From: Erinaceus europaeus
Lineage: Eukaryota; Chordata; Mammalia; Eulipotyphla; Erinaceidae
Assembly (NCBI RefSeq): GCF_950295315.1
Contig: NC_080171.1
Coordinates: forward strand, 97,859,445 to 97,923,444
Length of the DNA stretch: 64,000 bases
Direction: 5' to 3'
The first letter of the stretch is position 1; the number at the start of each line of letters is the position of its first letter. Positions 20,641-31,165 of the stretch are shown piece by piece. The notes below the pieces were generated by a model. That model made no database searches and had not been told where the DNA came from. It saw nothing but the letters and a program-made list of their open reading frames with translations. A program made the translations under genes and the position numbers.

Positions 20641-20744
20641 GCCTCTGTCCTCTCACCTAGAGCCCCGCGCCGGCAGAAACCTTTCTAGAGGAGCCTGAAC
20701 TGGCTCTTTTCATGGCCGCTGGGCCCTGCCTGGCGACTCTAACC

Positions 20745-21215
20745 TTCCCTGAAGTGACATCTATATAAATATTGTTAATGGCCAGAACATAATGTTAAGT
20801 CAGGTTTTACTGGACTCCCTCATCCAGCCTGCGGATTTATGGCTATAGGATTTGAGGTAAATGTTTATTGGCCCAAGTGAGAGCTAGGCCTTCCTTCTCC
20901 CCTGACTGCTGGCTCTCTGGGGTGCCCAGAGGCCCTTGGCCCACCTGTCAGAAGCATGCCGGGATAAATCTTGCCGAATGAAATATTTATTAATTTTGCT
21001 AACCAGTGTTGATCTCATAAATTACGCCGACTTTTTCATGAAACGGTTATTAACATCCAAGGCGCTGTGTTAATGGCTTATTGACCAAATATGGGATAAT
21101 TAGGCCCGGAGAGCATGGCCTAGCTGATCTGAGAGAGGCCAATTTGGCCAGGATTACGCCAATGACCTAGTTTATAGTGCAGCCAGGTTTGTGGGAAGAT
21201 TTCGGAGCCAGGGGC
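20745..21215. promoter_or_regulatory. Candidate conserved enhancer island 3
   Basis: Repeat-free and rich in homeodomain words: 'TATTGTTAATGGCCAGAACA', 'AATATTTATTAATTTTGC', 'AAACGGTTATTAACATCC', 'GTGTTAATGGCTTATTGACC' and 'GGGATAATTAGGCCC'. It reads like a deeply conserved non-coding element, but no alignment was possible. Confidence 0.5.
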
Positions 21216-21701
21216 CTCAGAAAGCCTGACTATCAGGGGGCTCCTGGCAGGAAGCCACTCTGACCTCCTGCTCTCCATCTGGCCCAGAAGCTTCCTTCAT
21301 TGTGATGGGGTCTGCTTCTCAGTGGAGAAAGGGGGTACATGTCTGAGGTGCTTCCTTACTACCCCTGTTCTGACCCCAACATTAGGAGTCTCTGTTGCTA
21401 AAGGCAAGTGAGGAACTAGAGACCTGAGAGGGAAGGTCATAGAGACCATACTCTCCATCTGTTCCTGCAAGAACTGGGGTGTGTGTGGTGAAGGAGGAGC
21501 CTGTCTGCCTTTCAAGCATGATAGTCCTTCTGTGGAGAACGGTGTCTTCCTCGTGCTGCACTTGTGAGTGCATGAATGAACATTCATGGACCAGGCTGTG
21601 CATATACACAGATGTACATATGTAGCCTGGTTATCTACATGTACACAGCAGGGTTCTTGCCTGGGTCTTTCTCTCATTCTCTATCTATCTCTCTGCCCAG
21701 C

Positions 21702-21745
<44 letters not shown>

Positions 21746-22374
21746 ATAAGGAAAATATTTTAGGAGATCAAGCTCCCTGCTCTGTCTCTGTGTTTCGCCC
21801 CTTAGGGACCTCACTTTCTGGAAGATGAGCTAAAGGATCTCTCTGGCCACCAGTGGCAGCTACATTCACCCCCATGCGCACTACCCACTTCCTCTTGCCT
21901 CTCAGGTGGGACTCAAAGAGAACAGGGAAGTTGTCTTGGAAGCAGAGATACATTAATTCCCACTCAGAAGACCATTATACAGTGCTTGCACTTCTTCAGG
22001 AGACAGATTATCCATTCTGACAGGACATTTTTGTTAATCTTCAGCCACATGTGCAGGGAACTGTGCATGAAGCCATGGAAGTCCCTCTAGACCCACCTAG
22101 ACCTCTCAGAGAAGATGCTGCCAGCAGGTGTTCTGTGTGACTCCAACCCTGGTCTTAGCTGATTAGCTCAGGAGGCCAATCGGGTTCTCTCTAGGGCATA
22201 TAGGCCAGGCAGTCTCTACTGGGTGGTGGTACATTGAAGACTGGGAGTCTTAGGTGTCCTACAGGGGACACTGTCAGGTGGGGAAACTGAGAGAAGTCTG
22301 AGGCCGGGGAGAGAAATTACACTTGGAGAGAGAATCAGGGGCTACACCCTTGAGAAAGACAGGCAAAGTGTGGG
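21216..22374. other. Unique stretch with (TG)n
   Basis: Contains (TG)n at 21704-21743. Frames at 21297-21677 (minus) have no known domain. Confidence 0.4.
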
Positions 22375-22830
22375 GAAGTGGCCCAGTGGGTAAAGTGCTT
22401 ATTTAGTTTGAAGTTCAGAGTTCCATCCTTGCCACAGCATATGATCAAGGAGTGTGTTGTATTATTTCTTTCTTGCTCACAAAAATAAACAAAATCATCT
22501 TTTGGGCTGGGTAGATAATTCAGCAGCTGAGCACAGGACAGACATGCCTGAAGTCCCAGAGTTTCCAGGCTCAGTCCCCAGCACCATCATATATCAGAGC
22601 TGAGCAGTGCTCTCTGTTCTATTTGTTATGGGAGAAAAATACTCTTAAAATTAAAAAAAAAACCTAGGCTGGGGAGACAGCATAATATTTATGCAAAAGG
22701 ATTTCATTTCTGAAGCTCCAAAGTCCCAGGTTCAATCCCCAGCACTATCATAAGCCACAGCTGAGCAGTGCTCTGGTAGCTCTCTCTGTCTATCTTTCAC
22801 TGTGTGTCTTTCTGTTATTAAAAATAAAAA
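22375..22830 (+). repeat. Three type C SINEs in a row
   Basis: 22375-22495 is a decayed relative ('GGGGAAGTGGCCCAGTGGGT'). 22503-22655 is marked by 'TTGGGCTGGGTAGATAATTC' and 'AGAGCTGAGCAGTGCTCTCT'. 22664-22830 is marked by 'AGGCTGGGGAGACAGCATAA' and 'CACAGCTGAGCAGTGCTCTG'. All are head to tail on the plus strand. Confidence 0.75.
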
Positions 22831-22886
22831 GGGAGTTGGGCGGTAGCGCAGCGGGTTAAGCACAGGTGACCAAAATAAATAAATAG
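22831..22886 (+). repeat. SINE type A reduced to its first ~40 bases
   Basis: 'GGGAGTTGGGCGGTAGCGCA' then GCGGGTTAAGCACAGGTGA, then straight to an AAATAAATAAATA tail. Box B and the body are absent. Confidence 0.8.
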
Positions 22887-23208
22887 GGGGCTAGGCAGTG
22901 GTGTACTAGGTTAAGCACACATAGCGTGAAGCACAAGGACTGGAGCAGGGATTCTGGTTTGAGCCCCCAACCCCCACCTGCAGGGTGGTCGCTTTGCAAG
23001 TGCTGAAGCAGGTCCTGCAGGTATCTATCTTTCTCTCCCCCTCTCTATTTTCCCCTCCTCTTTCAGTTTCTCTCTGTCATGTCCAACAACAAAAGCAGCA
23101 GCAGTAGCAAGAACAACAAAAGAAAAAAAAGATGGCTGCCAGGAGCAGTGGATTTGTAATGTGTGCACTGAGCGATAACCCTGGAGGCAAAATAAATAAA
23201 CAAAATAT
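22887..23208 (+). repeat. SINE type A-long
   Basis: 'GGGGCTAGGCAGTGGTGTAC', body, 'AAGATGGCTGCCAGGAGCAG' and 'TGAGCGATAACCCTGGAGGC' tail block, then AAATAAATAAAC. Confidence 0.85.
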
Positions 23209-23215
23209 TTTAAAA

Positions 23216-23430
23216 CCAGGGGTCAGGTGGTGGTGCACCTGGTTAAGTGCACACACTACAGTGTGAGAGAACACAGGTTTAAGTCCCTGGTCCCCACCTG
23301 CAAGGTGAAAACTTCACAAGTGGTAAAGCAGGTCTGCAGGTGTTTCTCTCTCTCCCTCTCTATCTTCCCCCTGCCTCTGAATTTCTCTGTCTCTACTCAA
23401 TAATAAATAAATAAAAATATTAAAATATAT
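23216..23430 (+). repeat. SINE type B
   Basis: 'GGGGTCAGGTGGTGGTGCAC', 'CCTGGTCCCCACCTGCAAGG' and 'TAATAAATAAATAAAAAT' tail. Confidence 0.85.
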
Positions 23431-23910
23431 TTTAAATCAAGCCAGGCAAAGAAGGGACTGCTGCCTCTATCCTGACCTTGTTGGGCTCTTCTGAGGCTCC
23501 CACCGTCTCTGGGTGGGAGAGGCTGGGGTATGTACTCCCCTAAAGGGCCTTATCTGATGATGGAAAGAAATCATAGAGGTTGCCTTTGGGATCTTGTGTC
23601 TGGAAGATGGAGACTCTGGCTCTGTGGGATTGTCCATGCTGAGAACAAGTGTACTATGCTAGAAACAAAGAAGACCAGGAAGGGGGCTGGCAAAGTACTC
23701 CTTCCCAGTGTGCATGTGGCTGTGCTTGGACAGTGACTCCCCCTCCTGCTTCCTCATTATGGCCGAGGATTTGTGGAACCTGACTTCAACACCACATGAT
23801 AGGTCCCTCACAATGGGCCCCACGGTGTACCCTCTGTCACAAAGGGCCACATTTCCCTGCCTTTTAATGAACATGTTTCCCCTCCCTTGGGAGCTGAACA
23901 GTGGTACACT
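23431..23910. other. Unique stretch
   Basis: No repeat or supported exon. Confidence 0.35.
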
Positions 23911-24297
23911 TGTTGGTTTGCTTCTAATTCTGCTTCTAAGACCCCTTCTGTTTTGATCATCATGTTAGGTTCGCTTGCATTGCTTAACGCTGTGGTCTAT
24001 TTACATAATCACTGCTTTACCTGAGACCCACCCTGCCTACAGGGCATTGGTTTAATCCCCACTGGTTAGATGCAAGCTTGATACTTCAAAGTGCACATGC
24101 TTTTTCCTTTTCCCCACCCCCTGTCCTATGTACTTCCTCTTCCGCCTCAGGAGATATAAAGGACAGGATTTTCTAATGAATGGAGATTAGATTAGATAGA
24201 TTGCACTGCATTCCCACTTAATAAAGATTGAACTGCATTCCCAGCTCAGCCATGAGTCCCTGGTCGTCTGTCTCCCGCTCAAGAAGCTAGTGTGGCA
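23911..24297 (+). mobile_element. Solo LTR 2 (same family as LTR 3)
   Basis: Starts TGTTGGTTTGCTTCTAATTC and ends ...AAGCTAGTGTGGCA; 387 bp, the same length as LTR 3. GATATAAA at 24153-24160 and AATAAA at 24220-24225. Flanks TACACT and CACACC could be a decayed 6-bp duplication (4 of 6 identical). There is no adjoining internal retroviral sequence. Confidence 0.8.
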
Positions 24298-24302
24298 CAC
24301 AC

Positions 24303-24560
24303 CCAGTTTAGTAAACACATTACCGTACCAAGCTTAAGTCCCTGGTCCCCATCGGTAGAAGGAAGCTTCACAAGTGGTGAAGCAGTGTTGCAGGTGTCTC
24401 TTTTTCTCTCTATCTCTCCCTCCTTCTCTCAATTTCTCTGCCTCTATGAGGATTAAAAAAGGAGGGGAATGGCTTCTGGGATTGCTAGAGTCTTTGTGTA
24501 AGCACTGAGCACAGAGTAACTCTGGTAGAAAAAGAAACAAAAAAGAAAGAAAGAAAAGAC
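24303..24560 (+). repeat. SINE type B-long, head truncated
   Basis: 'CTTAAGTCCCTGGTCCCCAT', 'GTGAAGCAGTGTTGCAGGTG', then a tail block 'AAGCACTGAGCACAGAGTAA'. Confidence 0.75.
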
Positions 24561-24954
24561 AAGACAATGTTTAGTCAGAAGGTATGTATGGGAATGATTT
24601 TGATCGTTTGAGGCCTGCCCCTGAACTGTATCTCCTTCAGAGGAGTTGTGATCTCCTCTCTGGTGGTGAAAGGCCCACTCCCTTTTCATTTTTCCCTGTT
24701 GTGTTACCCTGTTTATCTCCTTCCTGGCTTTGTCACAGTTGAGGATGGTTTCATTTCTTCATCTGTGGCCAATTTCTCCTACTGGACTGTACGTTTCAAG
24801 GCAGGACAGGGAATGTGTTGGTTTTGTTTAGGATCCTGTTTTAGGGCTGGACAGTGATCTTGTTGAATGAATGATAGATGAATGAATTCATAACTGAGTG
24901 AATGAATGAATGCATATGTGTATTAGTGAATGAACAACTCCTCCTCCAAAGTGT
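24561..24954. other. Unique stretch with GAATGAATGAAT tract
   Basis: 24860-24920 has repeated GAATGAAT words, as found at the end of some L2 copies. No gene is seen. Confidence 0.4.
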
Positions 24955-25262
24955 AACTTTTTTTCCAAGCCATTTTTTATTTGTGACTAGTAGTAGTTTA
25001 CAGGACTATAAGATTATAGGATATAGTTCCATATTGTGTCCAACAAAGTTCTGTGCCTTCAGCCTCCCAAAAACAGCCACCACAGTCTCACAGAGTCTTA
25101 GAGACAGTTTGTCTACCTCTATTTTATTTGTTTGTTTTTGCAAATGTATATGTTTGAGTTTCCTGAATTCCATGTATGAGTGAAACCATCTGGTATTTTA
25201 CCTCTTTACTTATATCACTAAGCATAATCACCTCTAATTCTATCCATTTTGTCCTGAAGGAC
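24955..25262 (-). mobile_element. L1 fragment interrupted by a SINE (first part)
   Basis: 'GTCCAACAAAGTTCTGTGCC' and 'ATATCACTAAGCATAATCAC' are reversed L1 3' UTR and ORF2-tail phrases. It continues at 25565. Confidence 0.65.
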
Positions 25263-25273
25263 ACAATATTATT

Positions 25274-25564
25274 ATTTTTATTTTATTTATTTATTTATTT
25301 ATTTATTCCCTTTTGTTGCCCTTGTTGTTTTATTGTTGTAGTTATTATTGTTGTTGTCGTTGTTGGATAGGACAGAGAGAGAAATGGAGAGAGGAGGGGA
25401 AGACAGAGAGGAGGAGAGAAAGACAGACACCTGCAGACCTGCTTCACCGCCTGTGAAGCGACTCCCCTGCAGGTGGGGAGCCGGGGTTCGAACCGGGATC
25501 CTTATGCTGGTCCTTGTGCTTTGCGCCACCTGCGATTAACCCGCTGCGCTACAGCCCGACTCCC
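25274..25564 (-). repeat. SINE type A, young, with target duplication
   Basis: Near-consensus copy: reversed tail, 'GACAGAGAGAGAAATGGAGA', box B in reverse (GGTTCGAACC) and head ending 'GCTACAGCCCGACTCCC'. GACACAATATTATT at 25260-25273 is repeated from 25565. Confidence 0.9.
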
Positions 25565-25860
25565 GACACAATATTATTTTTATTGCAAAGTAGTATTCCA
25601 TGAAATATATATATGTATACAAACATATCCAATAATGTCTTTAGCAAGTCATCTGTCAATAGGCATTTAGCCTGCTTCCACTCTTTGGTTATCGTGAATA
25701 AACATAGGGTACATATGTCCCTTTTAATTAGAGTTTGCATGTTCTTTGGATAAACGTCTAGGAGTGGCTTTGCTAGATTATAAGGTAATTCCATATTCAT
25801 TTGTTTAAGGATTCTCATATAGTTAAAGAGTATCTTTACATTCACATAAAAAGCAAAGCA
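25565..25860 (-). mobile_element. L1 fragment (continuation)
   Basis: 'AAAGTAGTATTCCATGAAAT', 'CACTCTTTGGTTATCGTGAA' and 'TTGCTAGATTATAAGGTAAT' are reverse-complement L1 ORF2 tail phrases. Confidence 0.65.
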
Positions 25861-25918
25861 GAGAATCAATCCCCTAAATCTCAGAACACTTTATACAGCA
25901 GAAGAATAGAGCTAGAGA

Positions 25919-25976
25919 GGGAGTCGGGAGGTAGCGTATGCGGGTTATGCTCATATGGCACAAAGCACAAGAAAAG
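25919..25976 (+). repeat. SINE type A reduced to its head
   Basis: 'GGGAGTCGGGAGGTAGCGTA' then 'CATATGGCACAAAGCACAAG'. It stops before box B and passes directly into a type E SINE. Confidence 0.7.
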
Positions 25977-26450
25977 GGCTAGAGAGACAGCTCACTGGCT
26001 AGGGGTTTTGCCTTACCACACACAGCCCTGGTTTGCGTCTCAGCATCACGTGGGAGGTGCTAGAAAGGTGTAGTGGAAGCTTCAGAGCTGTGGTGCCTCT
26101 TCTCTTCTCTTCTCTTCTCTTCTCTTCTCTTCTCTTCTCTTCTCTTCTCTTCTCTTCTCTTCTCTTCTCTTCTCTTCTCTTCTCTTCTCCTCTCCTCTCC
26201 TCTCCTCTCCTCTCCTCTCCTCTCCTCTCCTCTCTTCTCTTCTCTTCTCTTCTCTTCTCTTCTCTTCTCTTCTCTTCTCTTCTCTTCTCATCTCTTCTTT
26301 TCCCATCCCTTCCCTTCCCTTCCCTTCCCTTCCCTTCCCTTCCCTTCCCTTCCCTTCCCTTCCCTTCCCTTCCCTTCCCTTCTCTCTCTATCAGAATAAA
26401 AAATCAACCTGGAGGAGTGAAATTGAGCACTGTGAGACCCTAGGGATGGA
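25977..26450 (+). repeat. SINE type E carrying a large polypyrimidine array
   Basis: 'GGGCTAGAGAGACAGCTCAC', 'CCTGGTTTGCGTCTCAGCAT', 'TTCAGAGCTGTGGTGCCTCT', then the array, then 'TCTCTCTATCAGAATAAAAA'. The array replaced the normal C/T-rich stretch. Confidence 0.75.
26098..26382. repeat. (CTTCT)n-(CTCCT)n-(CTTCT)n-(CCCTT)n compound array
   Basis: About 285 bases of almost pure pyrimidine in four pentamer blocks, with boundaries near 26187, 26233 and 26300. All long frames here are artefacts. Confidence 0.95.
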
Positions 26451-26451
26451 T

Positions 26452-26452
26452 A

Positions 26453-26498
<46 letters not shown>
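26452..26498. repeat. (AC)n microsatellite
   Basis: About 23 AC units. Confidence 0.9.
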
Positions 26499-26500
<2 letters not shown>

Positions 26501-27058
26501 CAAATCAAGAAACAAAGCCACAGAAGAATAACATATCAAAAGAGGAAAAGCTTAAAAATGTGGTCTGTTGGTTTGTTAATGGGGTGCTGGAGTGAGGCTC
26601 TGTCACCTAGGACTCACATTGGGGGTCAAGGAGACCTCTGTATATATTGTGTCTTTCAAAGCTAAGTATACTTTTTTTTTTTTCCTGCAGGAAGTCAGAG
26701 TTTGGTGTCTCTGTACAGCTCTGTCCCCACATGAAAGTTCTTTCTGAGCTCAGCCCCTGTGCTGCTGTCAGTTGGCTAGATCTCTGTCCTGCTGTGACAC
26801 AGGACTCCAGAGTGTCCAGGAGCAGGGGGCACCAGGGAGGCTGGGCCTGTCAGCCCTGCATCGTCCTGAAGGCAGCCAGGTGGTGGTGGTTCCCAGGCCT
26901 GGCACAGGGCCTGCTTTTCTTCCTGGACTACTGCCAGGGCCTTGTGCGGCTGCAAGGCATGTGGGTCTGACATAGTTAAAGCAGTGCTCCTGCTCTTTGA
27001 ATGTCTGAGGTTGAGAGACAAATGCCTATGCCCCAGCACTAAGGGACACATCTGGTTG
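26499..27058. other. Unique stretch
   Basis: Moderate GC. No repeat or supported exon recognised. Confidence 0.35.
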
Positions 27059-27565
27059 GTTTTTTTTTTTTTTTTTTTTTAGTGAAAGAGAGGGGCAGAA
27101 AGTCAGAGAGGGGAGAACCACAGAACTACTATTCTACTGCTCATAAAGCTTACCCCCCATTTTTTTTGTTGCTACAAAGGCTATCACTGGGGCTTGGAGC
27201 AGGCACTATGAACCCACTGCTCCTGGTGGTCATTTTTTCCTTTTTCTATTTTATTTGATAGGACAGAGATAAATTGAGAAGGGAAGAGGAGACTGAGAGG
27301 GAGAGAGAAAGATAAACACCTGCAGACCTGCTTCACCATTTGTGAAGCATCCCCACTGCAGGTAGGGAGTTGAGTTTGAACCTGCATCCTTGTGCAGGTC
27401 TTTGTGCATAGTACTATGTTTGTTTAATTGGGTGCACTACCACCTGCCCCCATTCTTCCCCTTTTGTGTGATGCTCCCCTGTGGTGACTGAGGAACTGAG
27501 CCTGGGTACTATTGCACAGGAAATTGTGCACTCTACTGGGTGAGGAGGCATCTCCCAAACTCAGG
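27059..27565 (-). repeat. Decayed SINE interrupted by SINE type A-long
   Basis: 27059-27162 (T-run, 'AGTGAAAGAGAGGGGCAGAA') and 27453-27565 ('CTGAGCCTGGGTACTATTGC') are two halves of an older minus-strand SINE. 27163-27450 is an A/B-long copy with 'CAAAGGCTATCACTGGGGCT' and 'GACCTGCTTCACCATTTGTG'. Confidence 0.65.
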
Positions 27566-27654
27566 CCTGTCTTGACAGAGGACTTTTGGTCTCTTGTTTT
27601 CCCAGTTTTTGGAAATGAACACTTTTGAATCTTAAGAAAGGGAACACAAAGGAC

Positions 27655-27800
27655 CAGGGAAATAGCACAATGATTGTGCACTAGATTTTCGTGCCTGAGG
27701 CACTGAGTTCCCAGATTTAATCCACAGCACCACCATTAGCCAGAGCTGAGCAGTGCTCTGCTCTTTCTCACTGAAATAATGTAAACAAACCTTTAAAAAG
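27655..27800 (+). repeat. SINE type C
   Basis: 'AGGACCAGGGAAATAGCACA', 'CACCACCATTAGCCAGAGCT' and 'GAGCAGTGCTCTGCTC'. Confidence 0.7.
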
Positions 27801-27828
27801 ATGGTGAATACTTTTGATAGAAACAGAG

Positions 27829-27831
<3 letters not shown>

Positions 27832-27882
<51 letters not shown>
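27832..27882. repeat. (AC)n microsatellite
   Basis: About 25 AC units. Confidence 0.9.
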
Positions 27883-27884
<2 letters not shown>

Positions 27885-28179
27885 CTGCTGAAGGACCCTG
27901 TGCAGTGAGATCCTTCCTGAGGCCTGGGTCCTGCAGGCCCCCTAGGTTCTCAGTCTCCTTTCATCACAGCTGGCCCTGCTGGGGTCCGGACTGATCCACA
28001 TGTCAGCTGTCCAGGGCCTGGTTTTCAACCACTAGCCTCTCAACATGCCCCTCTCCCCAGCTTTTGTCACATGCAGCCCTCCCCCCATTTTCCTGTGTCC
28101 CAGACTCTGGTCCTGGAGGTGACATGAAAGAAGCCTGGAGAGGAAGCAGCGCCCCACCCCCAACTTTGCCAGACACAGG

Positions 28180-28275
28180 AATGAGAATTTTAATGAGGGT
28201 TTATTTTTAATAAAGGTTAATAAAATTTAATTAAATTAAATTAATAAAGTCCAATATTTGCCGAGCCGTGCATCA
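28180..28275. promoter_or_regulatory. Candidate conserved AT-rich element
   Basis: 'TTTTAATGAGGGTTTATTTT' then a run of TTAATAAA/AATTAAATT words up to 'CCAATATTTGCCGAGCCG'. It sits in GC-rich unique DNA and is clearly different in base use from its flanks. Confidence 0.4.
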
Positions 28276-28629
28276 GGCTTGGGTGTGCTGGGTGTGCAGG
28301 GAATTCAGTTCTGTGTTTGTGTTCCTTTGCAGACAGGGGCAGAGGGGAGGGAAGGGAGAGGCTTTTGGCAGAGGCTGGCTATGGGGGAGCTGTGAAGGCA
28401 ACGCCCTGTTTATCCTGGTGGTGGGCTTTCTGCCACCCCTACCAGCCTGGGGGTGCTAGGGCAAGAGGAATGATCTAGGTTTGGGAAAGCTGACCCTACA
28501 GAACCCAGATAATTCCCAGAGACCCACACACATTCAACAACTAAATAGTAGCTGGGTTCTTGTTCCAGAATTTAAAATCTTCAAAGACCTGAGGCATGCA
28601 TTAAGCCTTTCTCAAATCTGCCTCTGCCC

Positions 28630-29020
28630 CCACAGCAGCCCATAGAAGATGAGTGAGACTGTACCCATTTCACAGAGAAGGAAACAGAGGCTTAGGAGGT
28701 GAAGAACCTCCTATTACTTCCAACAGGTGTCTGGGCAGAAACAGATCAATTCTCTGACTGTTCTTTTTAAGACAGAGAGAAAGAGCTAGAAGAGAGAGAG
28801 GACATCTCAGTGTCTCTGGGCCCCTAGACAAGGCCTTTGGCTTTACAAAGGCCATCTCACCTAAATTTCAAACCCAGGAAGGTGGTCTATCATCATCATC
28901 ATCACCATCATCATCATCCACTGTACCACCTCCTGGACCACCACCACCATCATCCTCTGGTTCCTATTCCTATTTTGGAGATGTAGAAACTGAGGCTTAG
29001 AACAATATAGAAGCAGACTC
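28630..29020 (-). repeat. Two MIR-like fragments around a CAT/CAC-rich patch
   Basis: 28640-28715 ('ACCCATTTCACAGAGAAGGA' then AACAGAGGCTTAGG) and 28965-29005 ('TTTTGGAGATGTAGAAACTG' then AGGCTTAG) both match reversed MIR cores. Between them, 28889-28957 has ATC/CAC triplets. Confidence 0.55.
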
Positions 29021-29439
29021 CCATGTCCAGTGCCCAGAAATGGGCAGAAGGGGCAGGGCAGGATATGGTGTTCTCTGTGGCCTCCCCTTCCCAGTCAATG
29101 CCCAGCGTGGCTTCCTCCAGTCAGATCTGGGGCTCTCCCACTGCCTTCAGCAGTTTTGCCTTTGAGTGGGGGCTGCTGCGGGCAGGGGTGCCCTGGCTGG
29201 AACTGAATGACCCTGAGAATTGAGGCTAATGTTTGGTCAGGGGAGAAAAGAAAAAAAAAGAGACTAGGTGGGGAGTTGTGTTCTTGGTGTTGGAACTCAT
29301 GTCTGATTATAAGTCAGGAAACTGGGAAAGAACTTTCTCATCTTCAGGGCTGGGGATGGAGGAGCCCCCTCAAGTGGTCAGGGAGAATGGTATCTTGGGA
29401 AGGAAGACAGTTTTTATTTATTTGTTTGTTTGTGTTTTT
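29021..29439. other. Unique stretch
   Basis: No repeat or supported exon. Confidence 0.35.
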
Positions 29440-29940
29440 ATTTATTTATTTTATTTATAAAAAGGAAACATTGACAAAACCATAGGATAAGAGGGGTACA
29501 ACTCCACACAATTCCTACCACCAGAACTCCGTATCCCATCCCCTTCCCTGATAGCTTTTCTATTCTTTAACCCTCTGGGAGTATGGACCCAAGGTCATTG
29601 TGGGATGCAGAAGGTGGAAGGTCTGGCTTCTGTAATTGCTTCCCCGCTGAACATGGGCGTTGACTGGTCAGTCCATACTCCCAGCCTGTCTCTCTCTTTC
29701 CCTAGTAGGGTGGGTCTCTGGGGAAGCGGAACTCCAGGACACATTAGTGGGGTTGTCTGTCTAGGGAAGTCTGGTCGGCATCATCTGGAACCTGGTTGTT
29801 GAAAAGAGAGTTAACATACAAAGCCAAACAAATTGTTGACCAATCATGGACCTAAAGGCTGGAATAGTGCAGATGAAGAGTTGGGGGGTCCTCCATTTTA
29901 TAGATAGCTAGAAGAAATATTTTAGTTATATTCCAAAGGG
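29440..29940 (-). mobile_element. H-type retroposon copy
   Basis: Reversed A-rich tail, 'GGAAACATTGACAAAACCAT', 'CTTCCCCGCTGAACATGG...' (first of the shared blocks), 'GTTGAAAAGAGAGTTAACAT' and 'GACCTAAAGGCTGGAATAGT'. It is colinear with 36090-36550. Confidence 0.8.
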
Positions 29941-29957
29941 CCTGTGGTTATACTAGT

Positions 29958-30312
29958 TTTTTTTTTTTTGCCTCCAGGATTACCGCTGGCGCTCAGTGCC
30001 TGCACTACAAATTCACTGGTCCTGGTGGCCATTTTCCCCATTTTGTTGCCTTGTAGTTACCCCTTGTTATTGTTGGTATTATTATTGTTGTCATTGCTGT
30101 TGTTGTTGTTGGATAGGACAGAGAGAAATCTAGAGAGGAGGGGAAGACAGAGTGGGGGAGAGAAAGACAGACACCTGCAGACCTGCTTTACCACTTGTGA
30201 AGCGATTCTTCTGCAGGTGGGGAGCCAGAGGGGCTTGAACTGGGATCCTTACGCCAGTCCTTGTGCTTTGCGCCATGTGCACCTTGACCTGCTGCGATAC
30301 CGCCTGACCTCC
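29958..30312 (-). repeat. SINE type A-long
   Basis: 'GCCTCCAGGATTACCGCTGG' tail block, (GTT)n-like junction, 'GGATAGGACAGAGAGAAATC', head ending 'GCTGCGATACCGCCTGACC'. The 169-codon frame across it is an artefact. Confidence 0.85.
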
Positions 30313-30404
30313 TTAATTGCTGATTTTACAAAATTATTGCAAGGTGAATATTTTCCTTTTCTTCTCTCTCTTTTCAAAGAAATACCTATTCTATATATAT
30401 ATAA

Positions 30405-30612
30405 ATTTAATTTGTTTTTACCACTTCTGGCTTGTGGTGGTACAGGGTACTGAACCTGGGGCATGAGAATCTCTTTGCATAACCATTATGCTGCCTATCC
30501 CCCACCCCAAATAAATCTTTTAATGTTTTATTAATTTATGTATTGGATAGAGAGAAATTACAAGGAAAAGGGGAGGGGACAGAGAAAGATACCTGCAACA
30601 CTGCTTTACAAT
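30405..30612 (-). repeat. SINE type C followed by partial SINE type B
   Basis: 30405-30506 has 'CTTCTGGCTTGTGGTGGTAC' and 'GCATAACCATTATGCTGCCT'. 30512-30612 has 'GTATTGGATAGAGAGAAATT' and 'GATACCTGCAACACTGCTT', with the B head missing. Confidence 0.7.
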
Positions 30613-30690
30613 AGGCCAGGGCAGAAGGGAGGCTCTTATTGTCCCCACTCTAATACATGAGGGGACTGAGGGTCAGAATGGTATAGAACC
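30613..30690 (-). repeat. MIR-like fragment
   Basis: 'TTGTCCCCACTCTAATACAT' then GAGGGGACTGAGGGTCAGA. Confidence 0.5.
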
Positions 30691-30884
30691 CAGAATGAAT
30701 GACCCCTTTCTCTCCAAACCTTTCTATTTCCCCAACTCAGGCACTGAGTAGGCATTCACCAGAGACTTCTGATTGGCTCCTTATCTGGGAGGGCAAGGGG
30801 CAAAGGCCACAAGTTCAGGGCCAGTTGGCGTCCAGCCCCAGGAGTAGACATCCCCTCAGAGAACCTCTGGCGCCAGCTCCAGCT

Positions 30885-31165
30885 GGCAGACTGTGTGAAT
30901 GATGGCAAAGTGTTATTAACAAAGGCATTGATTTTTTCCTATCTCTGCTTTATGCATTTTATTAGCCAAACACTTTACCGTGTAACCACTCAGCACCACA
31001 CTGGCTGACGATGAATCTGAAATGCTGGGGCATGTAAAAGGGAATTGACCACATTGCTTATGCGCCAACAACAAAAATAACAGGCGAAAGTGTAATAAAA
31101 TAAATAACACCCGGCAACGTCCATAAAAAAATATGACCCAGGGGATCAGGGAGTTTCCTGGGCTG
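30885..31165. promoter_or_regulatory. Candidate conserved enhancer island 4
   Basis: Repeat-free, AT-rich: 'GTTATTAACAAAGGCATTGA', 'TTATGCATTTTATTAGCC', 'GCTTATGCGCCAACAACAAA' and 'GTCCATAAAAAAATATGACC'. TTATGCAT is octamer-like (POU). Confidence 0.45.

Noticed and set aside
22375..23430. CRISPR-like array from regularly repeated units
   Set aside because: The repeats are different SINE families of unequal length in a mammalian genome.
26033..26443. 136-codon Ser/Leu/Phe frame and its partners
   Set aside because: Translation of the CTTCT/CCCTT microsatellite.
29944..30453. 169-codon plus frame
   Set aside because: It runs through a reversed SINE A-long and its T-rich tail. The Leu-rich stretch is from GTT repeats. 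Similar frames recur in other copies.
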